Assembly (NCBI RefSeq): GCF_000160035.2
Contig: NZ_KI535366.1
Coordinates: 211,571-275,570, forward strand
Length of the DNA: 64,000 bases
Reading direction: 5' to 3'
Origin: Catonella morbi ATCC 51271
GTDB lineage: Bacteria > Bacillota > Clostridia > Lachnospirales > Lachnospiraceae
The translations under genes were made by a program, and so were the position numbers. Under the pieces are notes generated by a model. That model ran no database searches, was not told the origin of the DNA, and saw only the letters and a list, made by a program, of their open reading frames with translations. Position 1 is the stretch's first letter, and every line of letters starts with the position of its first letter. This document shows positions 1-7,899 of the stretch, in pieces.

Positions 1-974
1 AAAACCGTATGGCTACCTGTAGAAACCACAGTGCTACCCATCTTTTACAGAAGGCCTTGCGTGAAGTACTCGGAACCCATGTGGAGCAGTCAGGCTCTTA
101 CCAGGATGCAGGCAGAACAAGATTTGACTTCAGCCACTTTAAGGCTATGACACCTGAGGAAATTAAGGCGGTTGAAAAGCTTGTAAATGAAAAAATAGCA
201 GAATCAATTCCTGTAGATACTAAAGTAATGAGCATTGAAGAGGCTAAGAAAAGCGGAGCTATGGCTCTTTTTGGTGAGAAATACGGTGATGAAGTCCGCG
301 TAGTTGGTATGGGAGATTTCTCCAAAGAGTTCTGTGGCGGTACTCATGTAAAGAATACGGGAATGATAGGTCAGTTTAAGATTATTTCCGAAAGCGGTGT
401 AGCTGCCGGAATCAGAAGAATAGAAGCCATCACAGGCAATAATGTAATCAAGTATTATGAAAATCTTGAAAATACAATTGCCGAGGCTGCCAAAATGCTT
501 AAAGCAAGCCCTGATAAGCTTGTTGAGAAGGCTAAGCATCTTATGGAAGAACTTAAGTCTCTTCAAAGTGAGAATGAGTCACTCAAAAATAAAGCTGCTA
601 AGGAAGCTTTAGGTGATGTTATGGATAAGGTTGTTGAGATTGGCGGAGTTAAGGTACTTGCTGTTGACATCCCTGATACCGATGGCAACGAGCTTAGAAA
701 TCTTGGGGACGAACTTAAGAATAAGCTCGGAGAAGGTCTTATCTTCCTTGCTTCTGCTAAAGACGGCAAGGTAAACCTTGTTGCTATGGCTACTGACGGA
801 GCTGTAAAGGCCGGAGTTCATGCCGGCAATCTTATTAAGACAGTGGCGCCTATAGTAGGCGGTGGCGGCGGCGGTCGTCCAAATATGGCTCAGGCCGGCG
901 GAAAGTTTTCTGAGAAGAAGGCTGATGCCGTAAAAGCTGTAGCTGACGAAGTAAAAAAACAATTGGGTGCTTAA
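1..974 (+). CDS. alaS: Alanyl-tRNA synthetase, C-terminal part (5' truncated by window)
   Basis: Charges tRNA-Ala in the cytoplasm; this fragment is the editing and C-terminal portion. The reading frame is open from base 3, so the first ATG at 9 is internal. The zinc-site motifs of the editing domain are visible: HSATH near the start and CGGTH about 100 residues later. They are followed by a coiled-coil segment and a Gly-rich DHHA1-type C-terminus (GGGGGGRPNMAQAGG). The catalytic class II domain lies outside the window. A hairpin terminator follows the stop. Identification is firm; only the N-terminal part is missing. Confidence 0.96.
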   Translation, partial: NRMATCRNHSATHLLQKALREVLGTHVEQSGSYQDAGRTRFDFSHFKAMTPEEIKAVEKLVNEKIAESIPVDTKVMSIEEAKKSGAMALFGEKYGDEVRVVGMGDFSKEFCGGTHVKNTGMIGQFKIISESGVAAGIRRIEAITGNNVIKYYENLENTIAEAAKMLKASPDKLVEKAKHLMEELKSLQSENESLKNKAAKEALGDVMDKVVEIGGVKVLAVDIPDTDGNELRNLGDELKNKLGEGLIFLASAKDGKVNLVAMATDGAVKAGVHAGNLIKTVAPIVGGGGGGRPNMAQAGGKFSEKKADAVKAVADEVKKQLGA

Positions 975-1003
975 ATTTTGATTTGATAATATTGCATATA
1001 ATG

Positions 1004-1046
1004 GAAGTCACTATAATTTTATCTGTATTTTTATAGTGACTTCTTT
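1004..1046 (+). terminator. Intrinsic terminator after alaS
   Basis: A 13-bp perfect inverted repeat, GAAGTCACTATAA with TTATAGTGACTTC, separated by a 14-nt AT-rich loop and followed by TTT. It lies 30 bases after the alaS stop. Confidence 0.8.
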
Positions 1047-1133
1047 GCAGTATGTTATAGATTATATTTATAGATTATGTATATTTGCTGTTTGTAGCTA
1101 TGATGTCACTTTATGATATTTTAAGGAGTCTGT

Positions 1134-2564
1134 ATGTCGCTTTCGAGCTTATTTTTTATACTTTGTTTTTTACCTATTGTAGCAATAATATATTTTCTTA
1201 CTCCGGTAGCAGGGTATAAGAATCGTTTGCTGATATTTTTCTCACTGTTATTCTATTCCTTCGGCGGTGTGGGATATCTTGTTTTACTTATGGTAATGAC
1301 AGCCATAGGATGGTTTGCGGGCTTAAAGATAGAAGCTGCAAACGATAAAGCCGCTAAGAAGCGGTGGCTGGTTTCCTCTGTTGTTATCTTTGTTTTGGTA
1401 CTAGGGATATTTAAGTATACGAACTTCCTTGTGGGAACAGTTACCGGATTTGCCGGAATAGAGTGGAAACCTTTGTCTATTGCACTTCCGATAGGTATAT
1501 CATTTTATACTTTTAAGCTGATTTCCTATGTGGCAGATGTGTACATGGAAAAATATGCGGCTGAGGAGTATTATTGGGTGATGCTGTTATATACCTCTGT
1601 TTTTCCGCAGGCTTTGCAGGGACCGATTGAAAGATTTTCAGATATTAAAGCTGAGATTTATAACAGAGAAACCAAGGTGTCTGATGTATCAGAAGGAATT
1701 TATCGTTTTTGTATAGGTCTTGCTAAAAAGACTGTACTTGCCGACCATATAGGAGAGCTTGCGGCTACACTTTCACCTGTAAGTGAAGCTGTTTCGGGAG
1801 CTACTACCTTAGCGGTATGGCTGGGCTCTCTTTGCTATGCTATGCAGCTTTATCTTGATTTTTCTGCTTATACGGACATGGCTATAGGAGTAGGCCGTAT
1901 TTTTGGCTTTCATTTTCCTGAGAATTTCAACTATCCTTATGCCGCAACCTCTGTAAAAGACTTTTGGCGCAGATGGCATATAACCTTAAGCAGTTTCTTT
2001 AGGGATTATGTGTATATACCTTTAGGCGGCAACAGAGTGGGACTGCTTAAAACAAGTTTTAATTTACTTGTAGTATGGATACTTACCGGACTTTGGCATG
2101 GAGCAAGCTGGAACTTTGTACTTTGGGGCTTGTTTTATCTGCCTTTTATAGTTATTGAAAACTGGTGGAAAAAGAAAAAATTACCGGTACTTCCAAGATT
2201 TTTCAGGCATATCCTTGCAATATTTATATTAAATTTCGGATGGCTGCTGTTCAGATACAGTGATGTAAATCAGTTTTTTGATGTGATTTCCGTCTATCTT
2301 GGAATCAAGAATAACGGCTTTACCGTATCTACAGTTAATATCAATATACAGAATAATATTTTTCTGCTGATTGTCTGTGTGCTTGCCTGCACTCCGCTGT
2401 TTTCCGTAATTGACAAAAAGCTGACAGAAAAGTCCGAACAAGGTACTGTGAACGTCGGATTGCTTCATAGTATTAAAATTCTTATCTGTATAGCTTTACT
2501 TGGCTTGTCATTAATTGCTATGGCAGGAAACAGTTTTACACCATTTTTGTATAATCAGTTTTAA
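1134..2564 (+). CDS. MBOAT-family O-acyltransferase (AlgI/DltB-like)
   Basis: A polytopic membrane O-acyltransferase of 476 residues that would move acyl groups, probably acetyl, across the membrane onto a surface polysaccharide or wall polymer. About ten hydrophobic segments are visible. The MBOAT signature is present: a DFSAYTDMAIG stretch, FWRRWHITLS, and the catalytic-type histidine in GLWHGASWNF. The start has an AAGGAG site 7 bases upstream. It lies 20 bases before a DHHW/AlgJ-like gene, the usual partner in AlgI-type systems. The acceptor polymer cannot be told from the sequence. Confidence 0.9.
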   Translation: MSLSSLFFILCFLPIVAIIYFLTPVAGYKNRLLIFFSLLFYSFGGVGYLVLLMVMTAIGWFAGLKIEAANDKAAKKRWLVSSVVIFVLVLGIFKYTNFLVGTVTGFAGIEWKPLSIALPIGISFYTFKLISYVADVYMEKYAAEEYYWVMLLYTSVFPQALQGPIERFSDIKAEIYNRETKVSDVSEGIYRFCIGLAKKTVLADHIGELAATLSPVSEAVSGATTLAVWLGSLCYAMQLYLDFSAYTDMAIGVGRIFGFHFPENFNYPYAATSVKDFWRRWHITLSSFFRDYVYIPLGGNRVGLLKTSFNLLVVWILTGLWHGASWNFVLWGLFYLPFIVIENWWKKKKLPVLPRFFRHILAIFILNFGWLLFRYSDVNQFFDVISVYLGIKNNGFTVSTVNINIQNNIFLLIVCVLACTPLFSVIDKKLTEKSEQGTVNVGLLHSIKILICIALLGLSLIAMAGNSFTPFLYNQF

Positions 2565-2584
2565 AGCTTTGGAAGGGAGTTTGT

Positions 2585-4054
2585 ATGAACGAAAATAAAG
2601 CTAATAAATGGCATAAAATTAGAATAACAGTTATGTCTGTAATCATTATGGCACTTATGATAACGGGTTTTTTGCTTTTCTTAAGACCTACCGAATCTGA
2701 CCTTGAGAAAAGAAAACTGGCTGTCTTCCCTACTCCTACACTTGCTACCGTACTTGACGGAAGCTTTTTCACTGATATTTCAAAATGGTATGCAGACACT
2801 TATCCTCTGAGAGAGCAGATGATTGCATTTCAGTCAAATACCGAAGAACTGTATGGGATAAGAGATACCGTAATCTATGGTGATACAGGACAGACTGCCG
2901 ATGATATTCCTGAGGAAGACGGTGAAGCTGCCCCTATTATTTCGGATATAGCCATTGAAGATGAAGACTTAGATAATTCTTCAAAAATTAATGAAAATGA
3001 TTCTTTAACCGATGGTAATAATGATAGTGCTTCATCCGCAGCTATTGCAACCAATCCTGCAAGTGAAGCCTCTGTTCAGGCAGAAAATAAAGATACGGCT
3101 TCTTCATCAGATGTAGCTGATGAGGAAGAAAAGCCTGCTAAAGATGGTACGGTCAAGGTTCAGCCTGAGGTTGCAGGAACTGTATATATAGCGGAAAACA
3201 GAGGATTTACACTGTATTATTTCTATAAAAAAGGAGCTGACTTATATGCTTCCATGTTAAATACAGTGGCTAAAAAGGTAGGAAATATTGCTACTATTTA
3301 CGATATAATCGTACCGAACAGCTTTGGTGTAAATCTGGATGAAGACATACAAAAAAGTATGAATACTTCAAATCAGGGTGAGGCTATAAATTATATTTAT
3401 AAGAAGCTGAGTAAATCAATAAAAACCATAGAAACCTATAGTCAGCTAAGAAGTCATAACTCAGAGTATCTTTATTTTAAGACTGACCACCATTGGACTG
3501 CGCTCGGAGCATACTATGTGTACAGAAGCTTCTGCGAAACCAAGGGGATTACTCCCCATGAATTGAGTGATTACAAGAAAAAGGAATTTCCTGATTTCTT
3601 AGGTTCATTTTATGCTTACAGCAACCAGTCCAAGGCTCTTAAAAAGAATCCTGATACAGTGGAGGCTTATATACCTATAGCCACAAACAAAGAGAAGATT
3701 ACTCCTCGTGAAGGCAAGCCTTATCAGTATGATATAATCAGTGATGCAAGCAAATTCTCGTCAGCTAATAAGTATCTTGCTTTTATCGGCGGAGACCAGC
3801 CTTTAATTGAAATAAATAATCCTAATCTAAAAGATGACAGTGCCTGCATAATAATAAAGGAGTCTTACGGCAATGCCTTTGTGCCTTTCCTTGTAGACCA
3901 TTATCAATATGTATACGTAGTGGATTACAGGCATTACACCGGAAATGTAACTAAGCTTGCAGGTAAGCACACTGATACTGATATAGTTTTCTTAAATAAT
4001 ACCGCAGCTACAAGTGTAGAAAAGTCAAAACAGATGTTGGGGATATTTAAGTAG
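2585..4054 (+). CDS. DHHW-family (AlgJ/AlgX-like) extracytoplasmic protein
   Basis: A 489-residue protein with one N-terminal membrane anchor (about residues 14-32) and an extracytoplasmic SGNH-hydrolase-like domain. The family motif is seen as KTDHHWTALGAYYVY. Such proteins work with the MBOAT partner in O-acetylation of exported polymers. Residues about 100-195 form an acidic, Ser/Ala-rich low-complexity insert that looks like a flexible linker. A C-terminal KESYGNAF segment resembles the SGNH block. It forms an operon with the upstream MBOAT gene (20-base gap). Its last 8 bases overlap the convergent abi gene, so that insertion left it intact. Confidence 0.85.
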   Translation: MNENKANKWHKIRITVMSVIIMALMITGFLLFLRPTESDLEKRKLAVFPTPTLATVLDGSFFTDISKWYADTYPLREQMIAFQSNTEELYGIRDTVIYGDTGQTADDIPEEDGEAAPIISDIAIEDEDLDNSSKINENDSLTDGNNDSASSAAIATNPASEASVQAENKDTASSSDVADEEEKPAKDGTVKVQPEVAGTVYIAENRGFTLYYFYKKGADLYASMLNTVAKKVGNIATIYDIIVPNSFGVNLDEDIQKSMNTSNQGEAINYIYKKLSKSIKTIETYSQLRSHNSEYLYFKTDHHWTALGAYYVYRSFCETKGITPHELSDYKKKEFPDFLGSFYAYSNQSKALKKNPDTVEAYIPIATNKEKITPREGKPYQYDIISDASKFSSANKYLAFIGGDQPLIEINNPNLKDDSACIIIKESYGNAFVPFLVDHYQYVYVVDYRHYTGNVTKLAGKHTDTDIVFLNNTAATSVEKSKQMLGIFK

Positions 4055-4964
4055 TAGGTAGTTGAAAGTGGTCTTCCCAATCATCCGGAAAATTCATACT
4101 ATATATATCATAAATGCCTGAATATTTACCAAGAAGTTGTTTAAAACTATAAATAAAGTTATCCCAAGATTCTTTGGTCGGACTAAGATATTTCATTGAG
4201 AGCATAATTTGATATAGTCCGCAAAAGCGTGGCTGTGGCCTTATAATATCAGAATATATAAGTTGCGGTCTTACACTTATGCTCCGATTGTATATTCGGC
4301 TATTATGAGCACAAATATTTCTCATTACGGAAGCTGCCTGAAGCCATGACGTAAACATGTCTTTAGATGGGATAATCTCATTTCCGGCATTACTTTTGAA
4401 TTTATAATTTTGTACTAATATGGAAAACATACTTTTATTTCCGGTTTTTAGGTTCTTAATTATTTTTGATATAGTGCCAAAAGACATTATTTCGACTGTT
4501 GCCCAAATGGGGATTGCCCCATCATAGTTGTTAAAATTGTGTTCTATAAAAATATCGTTAGAACGATTGATTTCAGATGCAATATTGGTATAATTTTTCC
4601 AATACAAATTTTTATCTTTGAAAAATGATGGATCATTTAAAATTAATGCATCTTGTGTAATTTGAAATGAATTAACCAAACGAGTTCTTAAAGCAATTTC
4701 TATTTGGGTTAAATAGCTGAAAATGAGATGTGATAATTCAGAGTCAAAATAATATAGCTTCAAAACATCAGAAAAGGTAGTGTTTTTAACATATTTTTTA
4801 ATTGAAGAGTCAAATTTATGAAAACTATAACCTTTTAGCCTATAATACCCGATTGTGGTCAATGCTGTTCTTGCTTCACTCAGTGAAGTTATTACCATTC
4901 CTGAGTCAATGAGCTTTTGTATTAATTGTTCAACTGATAAAAATTTTTTCGGATATTGATACAT
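4047..4964 (-). CDS. Abi_2 / AbiD-AbiF family HEPN abortive-infection protein
   Basis: A 305-residue protein of the Abi_2 family. The N-terminal part carries the family stretch TTIGYYRLKGYSFHKFD (about residues 36-52). A C-terminal R-x4-H motif, RNICAH at residues 215-220, is the HEPN RNase signature. Members stop phage growth by cutting RNA. It reads opposite to its neighbours and overlaps the end of the DHHW gene by 8 bases. It is the only minus-strand gene in the first 34 kb and is more AT-rich than the genes around it, which suggests transfer. A perfect consensus promoter and a hairpin RNA precede it. The family call is firm; AbiF versus AbiD is not settled. Confidence 0.88.
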   Translation of the reverse strand: MYQYPKKFLSVEQLIQKLIDSGMVITSLSEARTALTTIGYYRLKGYSFHKFDSSIKKYVKNTTFSDVLKLYYFDSELSHLIFSYLTQIEIALRTRLVNSFQITQDALILNDPSFFKDKNLYWKNYTNIASEINRSNDIFIEHNFNNYDGAIPIWATVEIMSFGTISKIIKNLKTGNKSMFSILVQNYKFKSNAGNEIIPSKDMFTSWLQAASVMRNICAHNSRIYNRSISVRPQLIYSDIIRPQPRFCGLYQIMLSMKYLSPTKESWDNFIYSFKQLLGKYSGIYDIYSMNFPDDWEDHFQLPTT

Positions 4965-4984
4965 TTAGATTACCTCTTAGTATA

Positions 4985-5045
4985 GAAAGTCCCACCGGGT
5001 TGCGCATTTTTACACAAGTAAAACTAAGCGTGGTGGGTTCTGTTG
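4985..5045 (-). ncRNA. Candidate structured leader / antitoxin RNA of the Abi_2 gene
   Basis: Between the promoter and the abi start codon, the minus strand folds into a long hairpin. CCCACC (5037-5032) pairs with GGTGGG (4996-4991), CGC with GCG inside it, and GTTTTAC with GTAAAA at the tip around a short loop. The transcript would start near 5044 and reach the coding region about 80 bases later. AbiF-type genes are known to carry an upstream non-coding RNA; I infer this is one. A simple attenuator or 5'-UTR hairpin is the alternative. Confidence 0.6.
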
Positions 5046-5050
5046 CTAAT

Positions 5051-5079
5051 ATTATATTATTGATTACTATATTTGTCAA
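5051..5079 (-). promoter_or_regulatory. Consensus sigma-A promoter for the abi RNA and gene
   Basis: On the minus strand TTGACA (5079-5074) and TATAAT (5056-5051) are separated by exactly 17 bases. Both hexamers match the consensus perfectly, so strong transcription of the hairpin RNA is expected. Confidence 0.8.
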
Positions 5080-5105
5080 TGACTGTTCTGATTATTATAT
5101 AACAC

Positions 5106-5139
5106 AGGAGATATAGGAGATATAAGGAGATATAGGATA
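5106..5139 (+). repeat. Tandem AGGAGATAT repeats (Shine-Dalgarno-like)
   Basis: Three complete AGGAGATAT units (5106-5114, 5115-5123, 5125-5133) and one partial AGGATA unit stand in tandem just before the vestigial response-regulator start at 5144. Each unit contains a ribosome-binding-site-like AGGAG. Confidence 0.7.
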
Positions 5140-5143
5140 AATA

Positions 5144-5188
5144 ATGAAAATACTTATAGTAGAAGATAAACTAATAGAAGTTAAGTAA
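5144..5188 (+). pseudogene. Vestigial 5' end of the bceR-like response regulator
   Basis: The ATG and following codons read MKILIVEDKLIEVK then stop. Bases 5138-5167 are identical, 30 of 30, to 6071-6100, the start of the intact response-regulator gene; identity stops inside the D-D motif. It is therefore a copy of the gene's first eight codons left behind by the event that placed the toxin-antitoxin cassette here. Confidence 0.75.
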
Positions 5189-5273
5189 CTACTCAGCCTT
5201 CTCCCACTCGCAGTCACTATGTCATGCTCATGTGTCATATCTCAACATATTTATTATAGGGCTGAATAGTTAC
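5185..5273 (+). mobile_element. Miniature element with 14-bp inverted ends
   Basis: GTAACTACTCAGCC at 5185-5198 and GGCTGAATAGTTAC at 5260-5273 are inverted repeats with 13 of 14 matches, enclosing 61 bases with no gene. The layout is that of a MITE or the fused ends of an insertion sequence. I see no second copy in the window. Its left end overlaps the stop of the vestigial response-regulator fragment. Confidence 0.55.
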
Positions 5274-5365
5274 AAATCTAATCAATTTGTTGTTAAACAT
5301 ATTGTATTTTTTTAATGTATATTGTAATATATAAATATAATATTTTAATTTTAGGGAGGTACAAT

Positions 5366-5689
5366 ATGGCACTTGTAGCGAATGTATTAAATAACTTAAT
5401 CCCTGTTTCTAATTTTAATAAAGGTCAGGCATCAAAAATATTTGACAGGCTCAGTGTAGAGAAAGAATTGATTGTTTTAAAAAATAACCAACCATCTGCA
5501 GTTATATTATCAACAGATGAGTATTTAAGACTTACTGAAATAGAGGAAGAATATTTTTTGCTTTTAGAAGCAAACAAAAGAATTGAAAGTAATACTTCTA
5601 AAAAAACTATATCAATGAGTGAAATTATGTCAAATTTAGGAATAACAGATGCTGAACTTTTAGAAAGTGAGGATGTTGATATAGAATGA
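5366..5689 (+). CDS. Phd/YefM-type antitoxin
   Basis: A 107-residue antitoxin of a type II toxin-antitoxin pair: an N-terminal DNA-binding, dimerising Phd/YefM domain (SNFNKGQASKIFDRL, then NNQPSAVILSTDEY) and an acidic C-terminal tail that would bind the toxin. I chose the ATG at 5366 because GGGAGGT lies 5 bases upstream; the frame is open further back but without a ribosome site. It overlaps the toxin by 4 bases (ATGA), so the two are translationally coupled and probably autoregulated. Confidence 0.85.
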   Translation: MALVANVLNNLIPVSNFNKGQASKIFDRLSVEKELIVLKNNQPSAVILSTDEYLRLTEIEEEYFLLLEANKRIESNTSKKTISMSEIMSNLGITDAELLESEDVDIE

Positions 5690-6006
5690 TATGGAGGATA
5701 GAATTCATAAAAGAAGCTGAAGAGGATTTAAAACATTTAGATCATTCTATACAAATACAGGTTTTAAAAGGAATAAATAAGGTAAGCAAGAATCCTCTGC
5801 CGGTAAGTGAGGGAGGATACGGCAAGCCGCTTGGACATAAATTAGGAATTAATCTTACAAATTTAATGAAAATAAAGTTTAAAAATATTGGAATAAGAGT
5901 TGTATATAAAATAGAAATTACTGAAAGTGTTATGAAAATTATTGTAATTTCGGCAAGAATAGATGAACAGGTGTATAAAGAAGCTGCTAAAAGAAAAAAT
6001 AAGTAA
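5686..6006 (+). CDS. RelE/ParE-superfamily toxin
   Basis: A 106-residue basic protein, the size usual for RelE/ParE toxins. It shows the N-terminal helical pair (FIKEAEEDLKHLDHSIQ), the central GKPLGHKLG segment and the RVVYKIEI...KIIVISAR strands of the fold. RelE-type members cut mRNA on the ribosome; ParE-type members attack gyrase. The sequence does not decide, but the GIRVVYKI and ISARIDE stretches favour an RNase. It is coupled to the antitoxin by an ATGA overlap, and its stop is followed at once by a family B repeat fragment. Confidence 0.82.
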   Translation: MIWRIEFIKEAEEDLKHLDHSIQIQVLKGINKVSKNPLPVSEGGYGKPLGHKLGINLTNLMKIKFKNIGIRVVYKIEITESVMKIIVISARIDEQVYKEAAKRKNK

Positions 6007-6007
6007 G

Positions 6008-6046
6008 TTCGAAATTTCCGATGTTTTACGAATAATTTAGGGTAAA
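6008..6046 (+). repeat. Repeat family B, fragment B1
   Basis: The segment GATGTTTTACGAATAATTTA then GGGTAAAC matches the right end of the full-length B element at 45370-45558. Only this end is present. It sits between the toxin stop and the response-regulator start. Confidence 0.6.
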
Positions 6047-6076
6047 CTCAGCAGATTATCTTGGGGATATTAAATA

Positions 6077-6757
6077 ATGAAAATACTTATAGTAGAAGAT
6101 GATAATGACATTGCTGAAATCCTTGCAGGTGAGCTTTCTGTCTGGGGGTATGATATAGTCTGCGTAAAGGATTTTAACAATGTATTGGATGAGTTTAAGG
6201 CTGAAAAGCCCGAACTTGTGCTTATGGATATAATTCTGCCTTATTTTAACGGTTTTTACTGGTGTCAGAAAATCAGGGAAATCTCAAAGGTTCCGCTTAT
6301 GTTTATTTCCTCAAAAAGCGAAGATATTGACATAGTTCAGGCTATGCAGTTTGGCGGAGATGATTATATAGTTAAGCCGATAAATATTCAGATAGTAAGG
6401 GCTAAAATTGTTGCCCTCCTTAGAAGAAGTTATGATTTTGCAGAAGAAACTGATTATTTAGCCTTTGGAAATATAAAACTTTTGCTTTCGGCTGCAAAGC
6501 TTGAGTTTATGGGAAAGGCTGCAGAGCTTACCAGAACCGAGCTTATGATACTTGAAACTCTTTTTAAGGATAAGGGAGCTGTATCAAAGCGTGATAAAAT
6601 AATGGATAAATGCTGGCAGGAAGAGAATTTTATAGATGATAATACCCTTGCAGTAAATATGACAAGGCTACGTAAAAAACTGGCTGAGATAGGACTGGAT
6701 GGCTTTATACAGACCAAAAAAGGGATAGGATATTTTTTGAATAATAAGTTGTCTTAA
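6077..6757 (+). CDS. OmpR-family response regulator (BceR-like)
   Basis: A 226-residue transcriptional regulator with an N-terminal receiver domain (acidic pair in VEDDND, phospho-acceptor Asp51 in LMDIILP, Lys in DYIVKPIN) and a C-terminal winged helix (LTRTELMILETL...VNMTRLRKKL). It is followed by a short histidine kinase with two membrane segments and an ABC transporter with a FtsX-like permease, the Bce/Vra arrangement that senses and expels cell-wall-active peptides. It would activate the downstream transporter. Its first 24 coding bases are duplicated at 5144. Confidence 0.9.
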   Translation: MKILIVEDDNDIAEILAGELSVWGYDIVCVKDFNNVLDEFKAEKPELVLMDIILPYFNGFYWCQKIREISKVPLMFISSKSEDIDIVQAMQFGGDDYIVKPINIQIVRAKIVALLRRSYDFAEETDYLAFGNIKLLLSAAKLEFMGKAAELTRTELMILETLFKDKGAVSKRDKIMDKCWQEENFIDDNTLAVNMTRLRKKLAEIGLDGFIQTKKGIGYFLNNKLS

Positions 6758-6805
6758 GATAAAATGTAAAGTATAAACAAAGAAGTTTTGATTATAGGTT
6801 AAGAT

Positions 6806-7714
6806 ATGATAAATACAATTAAAAAATTTATTCTGACTAAACTGCCCGAATTTATAATCTTTTTTGCCTTGATTTTGCTGTTTAGACTGATTTTTGCTTT
6901 AGGGAGTTTAGAACTTTCATTTTATAAAATCGGCTTTGAGATAGCTGTATTCGGCTTTGTTATTTACCTGATAATTGCCTTTTTCTCTTATAAAGAAGAG
7001 CTTTCCATAAAAGCAGAAAATGAGAGGCTTTTGGAAGAAAATAAAAGACTTCATATGAGTATAATTTCCGGCAGGAGGGAGCTTAAAGATTATTTTTCGC
7101 TTTGGGTACATCAGGTTAAAACACCCATAACTGCTGCCAAACTTATACTTGATAACAATGTGGATGACAGGGAAACAAAGGTTAAAGCTCAGATTATGTA
7201 CATAGAGCAATACTGCGATATGGCAATAAATTATCTCAAGTTGATGAATACCGAAACCGATATGGATATAGCAGAATTAAACTTAGATGAGATAATCAAA
7301 TCAATTCTTAAAAAATACTCTACTATTTTTATATTAAACCGTATTACGCTAAATTATGAACCTATATTAGAAACAGTGGTTTCAGATGCAATGTGGCTCA
7401 GCATTATGATAGAGCAGTTTGTTTCAAATGCCTTAAAATATACTAAAAAAGGAAGTGTGACTATAAGTTATGACAAGGAAAACTCTGTTCTTTATATCAG
7501 GGACACAGGTATGGGTATACGCTCAGAGGATATACCTAAGATATTCGACAGAGGATATTCCGGCTTAAATGGCAGAATGAATGAGAAGTCAAGCGGTTTG
7601 GGACTTTTCCTTGCAAAAGAAATAGGAAAGAGGTTATCGGTAGAAATAACGGTTAATTCAGAAGTCGGAAAAGGAAGTGAGTTCGGACTTCATTTCAATC
7701 TTTCAAAATTGTAA
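6806..7714 (+). CDS. Intramembrane-sensing histidine kinase (BceS-like)
   Basis: A 302-residue kinase with two N-terminal membrane helices (about residues 14-34 and 42-61) and almost no outside loop, typical of BceS-type kinases that sense through their partner transporter. The phospho-acceptor is His102 in WVHQVKTPIT. The ATPase boxes are visible as EQFVSNALKYT, DTGMGI and SSGLGLFLAKEIG. It follows the regulator by 48 bases. A hairpin with a T-run separates it from the transporter genes, so those may be transcribed separately. Confidence 0.9.
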   Translation: MINTIKKFILTKLPEFIIFFALILLFRLIFALGSLELSFYKIGFEIAVFGFVIYLIIAFFSYKEELSIKAENERLLEENKRLHMSIISGRRELKDYFSLWVHQVKTPITAAKLILDNNVDDRETKVKAQIMYIEQYCDMAINYLKLMNTETDMDIAELNLDEIIKSILKKYSTIFILNRITLNYEPILETVVSDAMWLSIMIEQFVSNALKYTKKGSVTISYDKENSVLYIRDTGMGIRSEDIPKIFDRGYSGLNGRMNEKSSGLGLFLAKEIGKRLSVEITVNSEVGKGSEFGLHFNLSKL

Positions 7715-7752
7715 GATTAACTCCCCATTTTGTAAGTTAAAATAAATGCAGA

Positions 7753-7808
7753 AATAAGGCTTGTATGGTATCTTATGTAAAGTAAGGTACATACAGGCTT
7801 ATTTTTAT
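7753..7808 (+). terminator. Hairpin terminator between kinase and ABC genes
   Basis: AATAAG, GTATG and TATCTTA on the left pair with TAAGGTA, ATAC and CTTATT on the right around a short loop, followed by a TTTTTATT tail. It would end the bceRS-like transcript. Confidence 0.65.
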
Positions 7809-7899
7809 TAACTAAGAAATCTCTGCAAAGGATGTACAGCCTGTGATAAAGAAGTTTTCCTTACAGCACGTCTATATTTTAACAAAGGAGAAAAATACA

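Noticed and set aside
5101-5273. CRISPR-like repeats
   Set aside because: The tandem units are 9 bases without spacers, and there is no cas gene; no CRISPR array occurs in the window.
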